Part shown: in pieces, positions 41,523-51,636 of the stretch
How positions within the stretch are numbered: position 1 is the stretch's first letter
Layout of the letters: each line of letters starts with the position of its first letter
Source: JAICXG01 sp036494545
GTDB lineage: Bacteria; Verrucomicrobiota; Verrucomicrobiia; Chthoniobacterales; UBA10450
Direction of reading: 5' to 3'
Length of the DNA: 64,000 bases
Assembly: GCA_036494545.1 (NCBI GenBank)
Contig: DASXOB010000006.1
Location: forward strand, 1-64,000
Notes under the pieces: generated by a model
What the model was told of the DNA's origin: nothing
Database searches by the model: none
What the model saw: only the letters and a program-made list of their open reading frames with translations
Made by a program: the position numbers and the translations under genes

Positions 41523-44114
41523 ATGGCGTCTGATTACGTCTTTCTTCCGTACGTCCGACTAGGTCTCGCAGCCTGCAACACCGCTGTCGAGGATCTCCAA
41601 ACAAATACTGCAGGTAACCTCGACCTCTCTGCGACGGTCGCCATCAAAGATGCCACCTCGACAACAGCCAACCTAACCTTGCGCAGTGCTGGCGATGTTT
41701 ACGGTATCGCCAGCTCGCAGATTGTTCGCACCGAACCAGTGACGGGAGCAACGGCCTTCGAGACAAACTACTTCCCTTTTATTGAATTCAAGCGGGCGGA
41801 TTTTCCGTGGTTGTTTACTCCTGCAAAGGCAAACGATGGCACCGGTCGATTACGGCCTTGGGTATGTCTGATTGCAGTCCCGCTGGACCGTACCTACGTC
41901 GTTCAAACATCCGGACCCGCACTCATCACGGTGCAAACGGGAGATCTTCCTGATCTCGGAGATTCCGCCTACTGGGCCTACGTCCAAGTAACAGGCAGCT
42001 TCACGAATGACGACCTATCTTCGATCTTGACTAATGAACCGGAGCGGGTTGTCTCACGACTCATTTGTCCCAAACGATTGGAACCGCTGACAAGTTATCG
42101 CGTCTGCCTTGTACCGGCTTTCAAATGCGGACTTCAAGCTGGATTGGGAAAGGCGGTAAGCGATCGGACATCTATGGAAGGGGCGTGGTCCTCTGACTCC
42201 AGTTCGGCTCTGCAACTGCCAGTATATTACAGTTGGACATTCACTACAGGAGAGGGTGGAGATTTCGAAGCGCTCGTGCGTCAGTTGGAAGCACGGGAGA
42301 TGCCACCTGAAGTTGGGGTCCGGGCGTTAGACGCATCGGATGCAGGATTAGGTCTCCCGGCCGCCGACAGCAAAGCGCTTTCCTACGTCGGAGTTTTAAA
42401 GGCTCCAGAGAGTGCAAGCGTCTGGCGGGGAAAACAAGCTAGTGCCTTTAAGTCGAAGCTGACGAAAACGCTTAACCTGGCAGATTCTTATACAGCGACT
42501 GCGAAGAAGGATCCAGTGATCGCGCCACCTATTTATGGGCGCTGGCATGCGGCACGAGATCAGGTTGCCGCTACAATGAACCCTCAGTGGCTGGCAGACC
42601 TTAATCTGGATCCGCGGGTGCGCGTTCTCGCCGGAATGGCAACTGAAGTGATAAAAGCGCAGCAGGAATCGCTCATGGCTTCCGCATGGGATCAGTACGA
42701 CGGAATCAAAGACCTCAATTCCGCGCTAACCAAGGCGCAGTGTGCGCGCGAGATAAGCACATCGCTTCAAACCAGACATATCAAGGTCTTGTTAACCGAC
42801 GCGGATAACGATGTAAAAACACAGCTATCATCGCCTGCGCATTCTCGTGCCTTGAATGATGGACAAACGGTGAAAGCTACTTTGCGTGGAACCTCCCTTC
42901 CTAAAGGAACCACGACAGCCGCTTTTCGGCGCGCTACGCGTGCCGGCGGCCATGCTGGGCGGATGATGCGGCTCAAAACTGTATCACCCTCTTTTACTCG
43001 GCTGGCGGTGCTCAAGCTGTTCGATGGGAATAGCAACGTTACGGCGTACCTCGCCGCTGACCTTCCGCAACCGAGTGGAATGTACACAACGACTGATCTC
43101 GGATTAGGATTGTCAGGGAAATCGTCCGGGAGCCGTAGCAAGTCGCTGCCCAAAGGCGACCTTTCTCCCTTCGATGAAGACCTGCGGGTTACGGAGGCTC
43201 CCGCGATGGATCTGAGCAAGATTACCTCGTCTTTGACGAGCGCAATCGACCCGGCTTCGGCCATACAAAGTCGGATGCGATTGCGTTGCGACCCGAAAGG
43301 ACTGAACATCTATTCGCGCGACGATCCGCTCGAGGTTGTTCTTGCCGCGCCAAACTTTCCCCAGGCAATGTATTCCTATCTCCGCGACATCGCGGGAGAT
43401 TGGTTTGTTCCCGGCCTCGAGAATGTACCGGACGATACCGTAACCTTACTCGTGACTAACAACCCCGCGATCGAAGCTTATATGGTCGGTCTTAGCCACG
43501 AGATGGGACGGGAATTGCTTTGGCGAGAGTTTCCGACCGATCAACGGGGCACTTGCTTCAAACAGTTCTGGGATCCGGCTTCGAACTATGCCGCGAGTTC
43601 GAGCGGAACGGATACCACTGACATCGGACCGATTCACCTTTGGGGGAACACGGCGCTCGGCACCAACTTGCACAACGCCGATACCGATGGGCTGTTGGTG
43701 CTATTGATTCGGGGGGAGCTTCTTCGCCGCTATCCAGACACTATCATCTATGCTCAAAACATGACCAACGACAAAGATCGAAAGGACCCGCTCTTTCAGG
43801 GTTCGTTGGGATCGGACATCACCTTTTTCGGCCTTCCACTTAATCAAACTCAGGCTCTGGGATATTACATTATCCTACAGCAACACCCTACCGCGCCACG
43901 ATTTGGACTCGACGAAACAGATGACGATTTGTCTTGGGATAAATTAGATACGAGTACCGGCTACTTGGAAGTCTCGAAAAGCGACGCAGGGAATGCTTCG
44001 CTGCAGGATTTAGGTTGGGATGGACAGAATTCCGCGGACTTAGCCTCTCTCACTTTTCAACCTCCGGTTCGGATTCTTATTCCCGTCTCGGATATGTTGC
44101 CGGCGGAAACCTAG
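41523..44114 (+). CDS. Cassette protein A: large uncharacterised protein (863 residues)
   Basis: The start is ATG 41523, with GGAG nine bases upstream; earlier in-frame ATGs (41499, 41508) lack such a site. There is no signal peptide or membrane span. The middle is basic and flexible (about 440-560, Ser/Arg/Lys-rich). The C-terminal third has conserved-looking segments: YSYLRDIAGDWFVPGLENV, NPAIEAYMVGLSHEMGREL and LLWREFPTDQRGTCFKQFWD, then a compact beta-rich end (PPVRILIPVSD). I have seen the HEMxREL-LWREFPTDQRG signature in unnamed proteins encoded next to homologues of the two following genes, but I know no function. It is the first gene of a tight operon; the next gene begins one base after its stop. 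Confidence 0.75.
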   Translation: MASDYVFLPYVRLGLAACNTAVEDLQTNTAGNLDLSATVAIKDATSTTANLTLRSAGDVYGIASSQIVRTEPVTGATAFETNYFPFIEFKRADFPWLFTPAKANDGTGRLRPWVCLIAVPLDRTYVVQTSGPALITVQTGDLPDLGDSAYWAYVQVTGSFTNDDLSSILTNEPERVVSRLICPKRLEPLTSYRVCLVPAFKCGLQAGLGKAVSDRTSMEGAWSSDSSSALQLPVYYSWTFTTGEGGDFEALVRQLEAREMPPEVGVRALDASDAGLGLPAADSKALSYVGVLKAPESASVWRGKQASAFKSKLTKTLNLADSYTATAKKDPVIAPPIYGRWHAARDQVAATMNPQWLADLNLDPRVRVLAGMATEVIKAQQESLMASAWDQYDGIKDLNSALTKAQCAREISTSLQTRHIKVLLTDADNDVKTQLSSPAHSRALNDGQTVKATLRGTSLPKGTTTAAFRRATRAGGHAGRMMRLKTVSPSFTRLAVLKLFDGNSNVTAYLAADLPQPSGMYTTTDLGLGLSGKSSGSRSKSLPKGDLSPFDEDLRVTEAPAMDLSKITSSLTSAIDPASAIQSRMRLRCDPKGLNIYSRDDPLEVVLAAPNFPQAMYSYLRDIAGDWFVPGLENVPDDTVTLLVTNNPAIEAYMVGLSHEMGRELLWREFPTDQRGTCFKQFWDPASNYAASSSGTDTTDIGPIHLWGNTALGTNLHNADTDGLLVLLIRGELLRRYPDTIIYAQNMTNDKDRKDPLFQGSLGSDITFFGLPLNQTQALGYYIILQQHPTAPRFGLDETDDDLSWDKLDTSTGYLEVSKSDAGNASLQDLGWDGQNSADLASLTFQPPVRILIPVSDMLPAET

Positions 44115-44115
44115 T

Positions 44116-47100
44116 ATGGCTGGTTTGGACGATATTCGCTCATCACTGGCGGCAAGCCGGGCTCAGGTTCCGGGCCTTAGGAGCAACGTGACACGCCTAA
44201 CCGCTGAGTGGCTACGCCTTGAAAAAGAAACGAAAAAAGCGCGACGCGGTCTGTCAGCCGTTCCGAACGCCGAGGCGGCAGCTGCGGCGGCCGAAGAGGC
44301 TGTCAAGCTAGCGCGAGCAGAACTGGAGGGCGCGCAAAAGACGTCTACCGAATCTATGAAGTCTCTATCGGGGACCGCATCCTTTGGGGATCTGGTTGCC
44401 GGTCTGCCCTGGCAAGTACCGATTATTCTTTTGCCGCTTAGGATTGAGACTCGCTTCAAAACCACAGGGCGTACTACCGAACTTTGGATTCGGATCTATC
44501 CCGATACGATCCACGTGGACACTCATGAGCCAGAGTTAACCGAGGATGAGATCGGGCGAGCGACATCTTTCTGGCAGCTGTATTACGCCACCGGGGCGAC
44601 GACAGACACTCGCGCGCTCGCCTGGAAGCAGCTTGTGCAACGCTTTGGTAAGCCACGCACAGCCTGGATCACGAAAACCTTAACCCCGACAGTCAAACGG
44701 GTGGGTAAGGATGTTACGCTAACTTTCCCCACAAATATACCCACACGGGCGGCATCCTGGACTCGCCCAGCTCTGGTTAGAGCGCTTCCTAATCAGTGGA
44801 TGGCGATCGGATTCGTTGAGGGTGTTAAGGGGATTGAGAAAGCCTTTGAGCACGAAAGCGCTCTGATTGTCGACGAGATCGAGGCGGGCCCCAATCCTTC
44901 GGCCACCTACGAAGATCCTGGTGATGGCTCGATGCTCATCGACCCAGAAATGAAATGGATGGTTGATTTTGATGAAGCTGTGGCCCGGGGGATGGCGATG
45001 CGCGTGCCACTTACCGGCACCGCTGTTGATGGCCTGGCCCTCCTTGTGGTCGTTGGCGTTAAATCTTTCTCCAGCGGGGCCGATGGCCAGTTATCCCTGC
45101 AAGGGCTGTTGGAAGCACACCATTATGCCTCGGGACTTTCGTTTGTGAGACCGGGTGTTCCAACCAATATCACCGAAGAATCCGAAGACGTAGAAGAAGA
45201 GTCGGACGCCGACGCCATGACCCGTGAGATCGGCAGACTTGTCACACCTGGAAGCGAATCCAATGCGAGAACGCTTACCGCTGCGCTCGGCTTTGACGAC
45301 GACTTACTCGATCGGGTCGAAAGAGGCGCAGATAGCGACCAGCAAGAGGCCGCGGATATGAATGAAGCTCTCTGGCCGGCGACACTCGGGTATTTTCTTG
45401 AAGCGATGATGACGGGTTATCTTAATGACGAAGATCTCGAGTGGGTCCGAGAACACTTCGTAGATAATGCTCGGGCTCGTGGATGTCTGCCGACTATCCG
45501 AATTAACGAGCAACCCTACGGTTTTGTACCGGTCGCTTACGACGGCACAATGAACCTTTATCCGGGTGGCGTTGGACCCGACATGGATGTTCCTGTTTCG
45601 GGTAACTCGGACGATCCAAGTTCCGGGGACACCTATCGTCTTCTGAATCTGCGTGGCTTACTCCAGAACCTGCGATCGAAATGGATGACTTCGATGGCGA
45701 GTGCTCCCTACCTTTCCAAGGATTCCGATCCAGACAAGATGGGGCAAGATCTCGCCAAGATCTTCGCCATGAATCCGCAGCCATATCGTTTCGCGGTGCG
45801 CGCCGCAGTTCCAAGCGAATATTTCGGAGATATTAAGGGTTTAACGCTGAAGGACGCGGTCGATCTTTTGGAAACGGATTTGGGGATAGGAGGAGATCCC
45901 GCACTTCTCAACGTCATCTACACGCCAGGATCGCTCGAATGGGTTGGGCCGCTCGTGCAGAGCGACAAGTTGTCGTGGAGCGAACCGTTCGGAGATGACA
46001 ACTATGTCTCCTGGATCCTCGAAAATTTTGGCAATTTGGCAAATGAAGATGATGGTGGCGTCGAGGGCAATGATTCGTTGCTCTACCTCCTTTTGCGTCA
46101 GGCGGGCACGCGGGCGGAGACAGATACCGTGGATGCCCAGGACCGCTTCAAGAACGCATTAACGGCACTTGAGAGACTTCCCACTGCTGCGCTCGAGCAG
46201 CTGTTATTAGAGACGATTTCGCTCTGCAGTGCGCGACTGGATGCGTGGGATATTTCGCTAACAAATGCACATCTGGCTAACTGGCGGGATATCATCGGCA
46301 AAGCCAAAGGAGCACTCGTCGGGGCTTATGGCTGGGTAGGAGGCCTTGAACCATCGACCCAGGTCCAAAGCCGGCTCGGCTATGTACATGCTCCTTCGAC
46401 TACTCACGCCGCCACCGCGGCCATGTTGCGCAGTGCGTGGGCAGGATCGAGCGCCTCTTCCAAGACATCACTGGCGGTGAATCTAACCTCTGATCGCATT
46501 CGTACGGCCAAGTGGGTACTTGAAAGTGTTCGCGCGGGTCAGACATTGAACAACATCTTAGGGTATCAGTTCGAACGCGCACTCCACGACACCGCTGTCG
46601 CCACGGATGAAACGCCGCTTGACCAATATCTCGATGAGTTCCGCGAGTTATACCCCCAGGTTCTTGGACGGATTGACGAGAACTACGAAAATGGCGAAAC
46701 CGACGCCGCGACGATGGCCGCGGGACAGGTGGTGGATGGCCTGGCCCTTATGAAAGCATGGCAAGAAGACGCCGATGCTTTCTTTGCTGACGTTCCTGAT
46801 GCTCCGCGAACATACATAGAACCGATTGTGAGTGATCTCCAAAATACGCTCGACGCCGCTTCCGACGCGCTGACGGCAGAGAGTGTCCACCAACTGGTGC
46901 AGGGTAACGTCTCCCGGCTCAGCGCGACATTGGATGCGGCTTGTAGCGGCGATGCTCCGGTTCCAGATCTACTCTTTCCCAACACTCCGTACCGCGGCTC
47001 CAGCATTACTCATCGTTTGCTTTTCCTTGCTGCCGAGACAGGGCCCCCTTCAGTATGGCCAGCCATTACGGGCAGCGCGCGAGCTGCCTTGGAACCAAAC

Positions 47101-48600
47101 CTGGAATCATGGGTCGCCGCGCAGTTGGGTTCTCCCGGTTCTGTTGTAATTGCGGTCGATTACCTGCCGGCTATTGGAGAAGGGGACACCATCCTCCAGA
47201 GCACGACGTTTACTCTTCAAGAAGTGGTGTTGGATTTGCAAATGGGTGCCCTTGATTTCCTCGCGGTCCTTCCGTCGGACGATACCCAGCGCCGCTCTGA
47301 ATTGGATGAGCGTATTCGCTGGCACTCCATGCGGGTCCGCGATTCCAGCAAGGTTCCCGAGACTGCTCGTGTGCAGATCACCTACACGCGCTCCGACGAC
47401 ATTCCTGCGGACTCACTTGCACTGGCTGAATTCACAGAGCTAGGTCGAGCTATCCGGCGAATTCTTACCTCCTCTCGTGGCGCAACGGCTTACGATCTGG
47501 CTCTTCCGACCGATAGCGTTGAGGAGGTAATTGACATCGCTGATCTATCAAGCCCCATGTCGATGGCGAGCAGAGCGGCCGCCATCGCAGGCGCTGGGGC
47601 TGCAAGTTGGAACCTAGCTGTCCGTTTAGCAGCGTTACAACACGTTCTACGCGGTACCAATACGGAAAATGTGCGTATCGAGCTGGTCAAGATGGCTAAC
47701 ATTGGGATTCCTGGCGCCTTCCCTCACGAACCGGTAGGCGATACTGACGAGGTGCGGACAGTTATCTACGCCCAAGCCTCGAGGGTAGTTTCTCGCGTCA
47801 AAACGTTGCAAGCAACGATCGCAAAATTAAACGCGGCATTCGACTCTTCCACCGCTTCCAGTACAGCGGCGATCAAGCATTATACTGAGGTTATCCAGTC
47901 GGTGCTTGGCAAAACCTTCGTTGTTCTTCCCCGTTTTAAAGCTTGGAATCCCACTGAGCTCGCAGCTACTTTCGCAGCTAGTACGTCACTCCAAGGTGGT
48001 GACCCCACCGCGGTCTTTGGCTGGCTCTCCAGTGTTGCGCGGGTCCGGCCCGGCGCTGCTCGCCTCGAGCGATTCGTTCTGCTCAAAGAGTCACTCCAGG
48101 ATCAACTGGTTAACCCCGGTACGTTTAGTCTCACGGTGGGTCAGCTGCCGAACGGGGATAGCACTTGGGCGGCCATGAACATAAGCGAGAAAGACCTCGG
48201 CGTTGGCGGCCGTGCATCGCTTGTAGTTCACCTTCCTTCGGGTACGATTGGTTTGGATGGCTGGTTGCAGGGTTTTGTAACTGATGAGTGGAACGAGAAG
48301 CTTCCGCGCTCCGATGAAACTTCAAGCGTAGCCTTTCACTTCGATTCGCCAGGAGCGCGACCTCCTAATGCGGTGCTCCTTTGCACCGCGTGGAACCCGT
48401 CGCCAGAACAAGGATGGCGTGTGGAAGACATCTATGGCTCGGTAGTGGAAACGTTCTTTAAGGCCAAATTTCGGATGGTCGATACAGCTACCGCCCAAGA
48501 CGTCGGTCAGTTCCTTCCCGCCATCTTTATCCCGACCGACGCTTCCGACGGTCATGTCGAAAGCGACTTGATGCGTGGGGTAATTCAGAAACCAGGTTAA
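44116..48600 (+). CDS. Cassette protein B: giant uncharacterised protein (1494 residues)
   Basis: Residues 10-75 form a coiled coil (VTRLTAEWLRLEKETKKARR, AEAAAAAAEEAVKLARAEL). Next comes a recognisable block: GLPWQVPIILLPLRIETRF, ELWIRIYPDTIHVDTHEPEL and FGKPRTAWITK. Then ALWPATLGYFLEAMM, RINEQPYGFVPVAYDG and GYVHAPSTTHAATAAMLRSA mark further conserved-looking segments; the rest is mixed alpha/beta. No signal peptide, membrane span or known catalytic motif is visible. Multi-kilobase neighbours of similar style suggest a structural or scaffold role in a large assembly, which is inference. It begins one base after protein A and ends one base before protein C, so the three are surely co-translated. 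Confidence 0.75.
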   Translation: MAGLDDIRSSLAASRAQVPGLRSNVTRLTAEWLRLEKETKKARRGLSAVPNAEAAAAAAEEAVKLARAELEGAQKTSTESMKSLSGTASFGDLVAGLPWQVPIILLPLRIETRFKTTGRTTELWIRIYPDTIHVDTHEPELTEDEIGRATSFWQLYYATGATTDTRALAWKQLVQRFGKPRTAWITKTLTPTVKRVGKDVTLTFPTNIPTRAASWTRPALVRALPNQWMAIGFVEGVKGIEKAFEHESALIVDEIEAGPNPSATYEDPGDGSMLIDPEMKWMVDFDEAVARGMAMRVPLTGTAVDGLALLVVVGVKSFSSGADGQLSLQGLLEAHHYASGLSFVRPGVPTNITEESEDVEEESDADAMTREIGRLVTPGSESNARTLTAALGFDDDLLDRVERGADSDQQEAADMNEALWPATLGYFLEAMMTGYLNDEDLEWVREHFVDNARARGCLPTIRINEQPYGFVPVAYDGTMNLYPGGVGPDMDVPVSGNSDDPSSGDTYRLLNLRGLLQNLRSKWMTSMASAPYLSKDSDPDKMGQDLAKIFAMNPQPYRFAVRAAVPSEYFGDIKGLTLKDAVDLLETDLGIGGDPALLNVIYTPGSLEWVGPLVQSDKLSWSEPFGDDNYVSWILENFGNLANEDDGGVEGNDSLLYLLLRQAGTRAETDTVDAQDRFKNALTALERLPTAALEQLLLETISLCSARLDAWDISLTNAHLANWRDIIGKAKGALVGAYGWVGGLEPSTQVQSRLGYVHAPSTTHAATAAMLRSAWAGSSASSKTSLAVNLTSDRIRTAKWVLESVRAGQTLNNILGYQFERALHDTAVATDETPLDQYLDEFRELYPQVLGRIDENYENGETDAATMAAGQVVDGLALMKAWQEDADAFFADVPDAPRTYIEPIVSDLQNTLDAASDALTAESVHQLVQGNVSRLSATLDAACSGDAPVPDLLFPNTPYRGSSITHRLLFLAAETGPPSVWPAITGSARAALEPNLESWVAAQLGSPGSVVIAVDYLPAIGEGDTILQSTTFTLQEVVLDLQMGALDFLAVLPSDDTQRRSELDERIRWHSMRVRDSSKVPETARVQITYTRSDDIPADSLALAEFTELGRAIRRILTSSRGATAYDLALPTDSVEEVIDIADLSSPMSMASRAAAIAGAGAASWNLAVRLAALQHVLRGTNTENVRIELVKMANIGIPGAFPHEPVGDTDEVRTVIYAQASRVVSRVKTLQATIAKLNAAFDSSTASSTAAIKHYTEVIQSVLGKTFVVLPRFKAWNPTELAATFAASTSLQGGDPTAVFGWLSSVARVRPGAARLERFVLLKESLQDQLVNPGTFSLTVGQLPNGDSTWAAMNISEKDLGVGGRASLVVHLPSGTIGLDGWLQGFVTDEWNEKLPRSDETSSVAFHFDSPGARPPNAVLLCTAWNPSPEQGWRVEDIYGSVVETFFKAKFRMVDTATAQDVGQFLPAIFIPTDASDGHVESDLMRGVIQKPG

Positions 48601-48601
48601 G

Positions 48602-50371
48602 ATGACTGCCAAACCGCCACCACCTCCTCCGACACTGACAGGTTGGAATCGGCTTGAGCCGAGCACAAGTCTTACTGAGTTAGAGCGCGGCTTACAGGCT
48701 CGCATCGCCGATCCGCTGTGGTTACTTGGGCGACAGTGGCAGCTCGGCGAATTCCTGGGTGAAGATGCCGCCAGTCCGGTCGACCTACAGATCGATACCG
48801 AGCGCATTAGCCTTTCTCGGATTCGACTGCGCGACAGCACCACGAGCGCTGCGATTGTATCTGCTCTTCCCGCGGGACCGTTGGAAGCTGTGATTGAGCG
48901 CGAGAGCGTTCTCACCGGCCCTTCTAAGTTGCAGCGCGCCATCGAAGCCGGGCAGCATTTCTTTCGCCTCCTGACATTCTTCGGAGGGACCGCCAAAACT
49001 CTTCGTGGTAAGTTTCGACAAACTTATCCTGTCGCCGCACAAACCGCGGACCAAGAGAAACTACTCGATCCCGCTTCGCGACGCTTTCTTCGCATAATGG
49101 CAGGGCGCGCCGTTGACGGATACGTTTTGCGCGCCGCGGTGAAGAAGGCGGGGGGCGCAGTTGTGCCTCCGGAGCTGGGGCTCACCGGATCCGATGCCAC
49201 CGCAGCAAAGAGCGCTCTGACTGCTTGGAAGTCATGGTATGATGCACGTTTCACCGAGCCTACAGGGCGCGCGACCGCCTGGGTGCGCGAGCGCATGGAG
49301 TACAGCTTCTCTGTCTCCGCTCCCCTGTCTGACCGGGAATTAGTTCTCACTGTGCCGGAACACGATGGTGGTCACCTCGATTGGTATTCCTTTGATGTTT
49401 CCGACGAGACTTCACTGATGGATCCGCCGCAAACCACTGCGTTGACCGTTAAGACCACACATATGCTGCCGGTCCCGTTGTCCTATCCCGGAATGCCGGC
49501 CAGCCGGTTCTGGGAGTTTGAAGATTCGAAAGTAAACCTCTCTCGCTATTCGTCTGGTCCGAGCGACATATCGAAACTGCTCCTGGTCGAGTTTGCCATG
49601 GTCTATGGCGATGATTGGTATCGCGTCCCGATTGATATGCAAGTAGGTGATCTGGTCCGCATCGATACATTGCGGGTTTGGGATAACTTCGGCGGCGTAA
49701 CAGTAGTGCAGCCGGCGACCCAAATCGACACTCCAACCGCGCCCTGGCGAATGTTTGCCATGAGCGGTGACCCGGCACTAACTGGGGGTGAGGTTTCCAG
49801 CGTTGTAGGAACAATGAAAGGACCATGGCTTTTTCGCGCCCCAAGTCTGGCTAAGAACCTCAACGGCGATTCGCTCGAAGAAGTCGTGTTTACCCGGGAT
49901 GAGATGGCAAACCTGGCGTGGGCGATCGAGAGAAAGATCGAATGCTCGACCGGAGTGCCAGTCTCCCGCGTCGAACGCTGGCTGGAACAACAGGCGACTA
50001 CCACCACGACTAACGGAGATGCTACGGTAGACGCTCGTTACAACATCCAAACCACTATTCCTGACTACTGGGTGCCGCTGGTTCCGGTTAAAAGATATGG
50101 CGTTGATGAACCGGCCATGATCCTGCGTCGCGGCCTCACCCTTTTACCATCGGGTGAAATCGGACCAGGCGCTCTAGGTCGCGTGCTCGACCCAACGCGC
50201 GCACTCCTGATCTTTGAAGAAGAGGTGCCGAACGGCAGCACAGTCGTAAGTCGCCACTGGCAACTCGCCCGCTGGCTCGACGGTTCCACCTGGCTCTGGC
50301 TGGCGCGGCGCAAAGACCCCGGCACTGGAGAGCAATCAAGCGGACTAAGGTATGACTTGATCGAAAAATAG
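48602..50371 (+). CDS. Cassette protein C: uncharacterised 589-residue protein
   Basis: After a proline run (KPPPPPPTLTGWNRLEP) comes the most distinctive signature of the group: LERGLQARIADPLWLLGRQW then QLGEFLGEDAASPV. Later segments are FRQTYPVAAQTADQEK, RVERWLEQQ and PDYWVPLVPVKRYG, and the C-terminus is RHWQLARWLDGSTWLWLARR. The protein lacks export signals and membrane spans. The LERGL-DPLW-RQWQxGEFxGEDAGSP signature is familiar to me from conserved hypothetical proteins, always without assigned function. A promoter-less 1-base gap from protein B and a 5-base gap to the protease place it in the middle of the operon. Confidence 0.75.
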   Translation: MTAKPPPPPPTLTGWNRLEPSTSLTELERGLQARIADPLWLLGRQWQLGEFLGEDAASPVDLQIDTERISLSRIRLRDSTTSAAIVSALPAGPLEAVIERESVLTGPSKLQRAIEAGQHFFRLLTFFGGTAKTLRGKFRQTYPVAAQTADQEKLLDPASRRFLRIMAGRAVDGYVLRAAVKKAGGAVVPPELGLTGSDATAAKSALTAWKSWYDARFTEPTGRATAWVRERMEYSFSVSAPLSDRELVLTVPEHDGGHLDWYSFDVSDETSLMDPPQTTALTVKTTHMLPVPLSYPGMPASRFWEFEDSKVNLSRYSSGPSDISKLLLVEFAMVYGDDWYRVPIDMQVGDLVRIDTLRVWDNFGGVTVVQPATQIDTPTAPWRMFAMSGDPALTGGEVSSVVGTMKGPWLFRAPSLAKNLNGDSLEEVVFTRDEMANLAWAIERKIECSTGVPVSRVERWLEQQATTTTTNGDATVDARYNIQTTIPDYWVPLVPVKRYGVDEPAMILRRGLTLLPSGEIGPGALGRVLDPTRALLIFEEEVPNGSTVVSRHWQLARWLDGSTWLWLARRKDPGTGEQSSGLRYDLIEK

Positions 50372-50376
50372 AAGCT

Positions 50377-51636
50377 ATGGACGACGACGAATACGATCCA
50401 ACCGACCCAGAATGGCCTTTGAAAATGTGCAACGTACAAGCCGCCTGGGACCTCGGCAATGGAATCTATGGCGGCAAGACTCAAGGCGAAGGTATCACCA
50501 TCATCCATCCAGACACTGGTTGGACTAAGCATCCGGAGCTGATTGAAGGAGACAGATACGGGTATAACGATTCGAGGAGCAAAAACTTCTTCGTTCATGT
50601 GTCGCCACTTGGAAACGACGCTTATTGGAATCTTCCCGATGGTGATCCTGAATGGACCGACCGTAAGGATAAGCCAACTGACAAATATGCTAATGATACT
50701 CTCGAGACTGGGACGCTTTTACAGCCAAGTCACGGCACAAGCACAGCAAGTCTTATGCTCAGCGCACAGGGTTATCCGGCCGGGTTTCCCGACTATTCGG
50801 AACCTATAAATCATTTTGTAACTGGAATTGCACCTAAAGTGGAAAATATACCGTTACGAGTTACCAACTCTGTTATTCTGAATATGAACACGGGTATTTC
50901 CACATACCGAACGGTAGCAAACGCCATTTTTTGGGCGATCGGTTTGCATGACATAGATCCGTTGTCGGTAGGAGTCATTTCAATGAGCCTTGGAGGGCCA
51001 GCAACAGAATTTGGGCTCTATTTAGGTGAGGCACTGAAAATGGCCAGGCAACGTGGTTTGATCATGTGTGCCGCTGCGGGACAAGCGTCCGGTACGCCTG
51101 TTTACGGTCTAATAGCGCCGTTTTTGCCTGGTAAAAGCGAACACGTTATCTGTGTCGCAGGATGTGATCACAAATATGGCCAGCCTATTGACGGCTTTTA
51201 CGGGAACGAGGTCGACATTACCGCACCAGGATGGGGAGTTACCGTTGCAAGAACGATAGGCGCTACAACTTCTTTCACTATTGATACGAATGCTGCGGGC
51301 ACTTCTTATTCCACAGCCTTGACAGCTGGGGCCTGCGCTTTGTGGCAGGCATACTACACTCGGGATTATTTAATCAAAAAATATGGCCATCCATTGCTGC
51401 ACAACGCTTTCAAGTACGTTCTCCAGAGGTCGTGTGATACGCCGGGAGATCTTGATGGCGCTTGGAATTCCGTAGTCAGGGGTGCTGGAGTCCTCAATGC
51501 TGCCGCACTACTAACAGAGCCCCTGCCGAGTTTTGACGAAACTGAAGAGGCTGCGGAAGCAGAGGGCTGGGGCGAAAGCGAATGGGGAAAAGCGGATCTT
51601 TGGGGAGGCAACCTTTGGGGCAGGAAATCAAAATGA
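50377..51636 (+). CDS. Cassette S8 subtilisin-fold serine protease
   Basis: The 419-residue protein carries the S8 triad: D46 in IIHPDTGWT, H119 in PSHGTSTASLM and S310 in AGTSYSTALTAG. The oxyanion-hole Asn, normally in AAxGN, is replaced by Gln (CAAAGQASG, Q235). There is no signal peptide or clear prodomain; the chain starts MDDDEYDPTD and the fold begins by residue 20. The tail is unusual: acidic, then Trp/Gly-rich (GWGESEWGKADLWGGNLWG). A cytoplasmic protease embedded in the operon could process one of the giant proteins or act as an effector. The gene is visibly more AT-rich than its upstream neighbours (one hand-counted line is 45% GC) and overlaps the next start by 4 bases. Confidence 0.85.
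   Translation: MDDDEYDPTDPEWPLKMCNVQAAWDLGNGIYGGKTQGEGITIIHPDTGWTKHPELIEGDRYGYNDSRSKNFFVHVSPLGNDAYWNLPDGDPEWTDRKDKPTDKYANDTLETGTLLQPSHGTSTASLMLSAQGYPAGFPDYSEPINHFVTGIAPKVENIPLRVTNSVILNMNTGISTYRTVANAIFWAIGLHDIDPLSVGVISMSLGGPATEFGLYLGEALKMARQRGLIMCAAAGQASGTPVYGLIAPFLPGKSEHVICVAGCDHKYGQPIDGFYGNEVDITAPGWGVTVARTIGATTSFTIDTNAAGTSYSTALTAGACALWQAYYTRDYLIKKYGHPLLHNAFKYVLQRSCDTPGDLDGAWNSVVRGAGVLNAAALLTEPLPSFDETEEAAEAEGWGESEWGKADLWGGNLWGRKSK

Noticed and set aside
41315..41524. Minus-strand frame of 69 codons (contains ERFVSEGIYAANEMG)
   Set aside because: Composition is somewhat protein-like, but it overlaps the cassette start, has no recognisable family and no start context; left unannotated.
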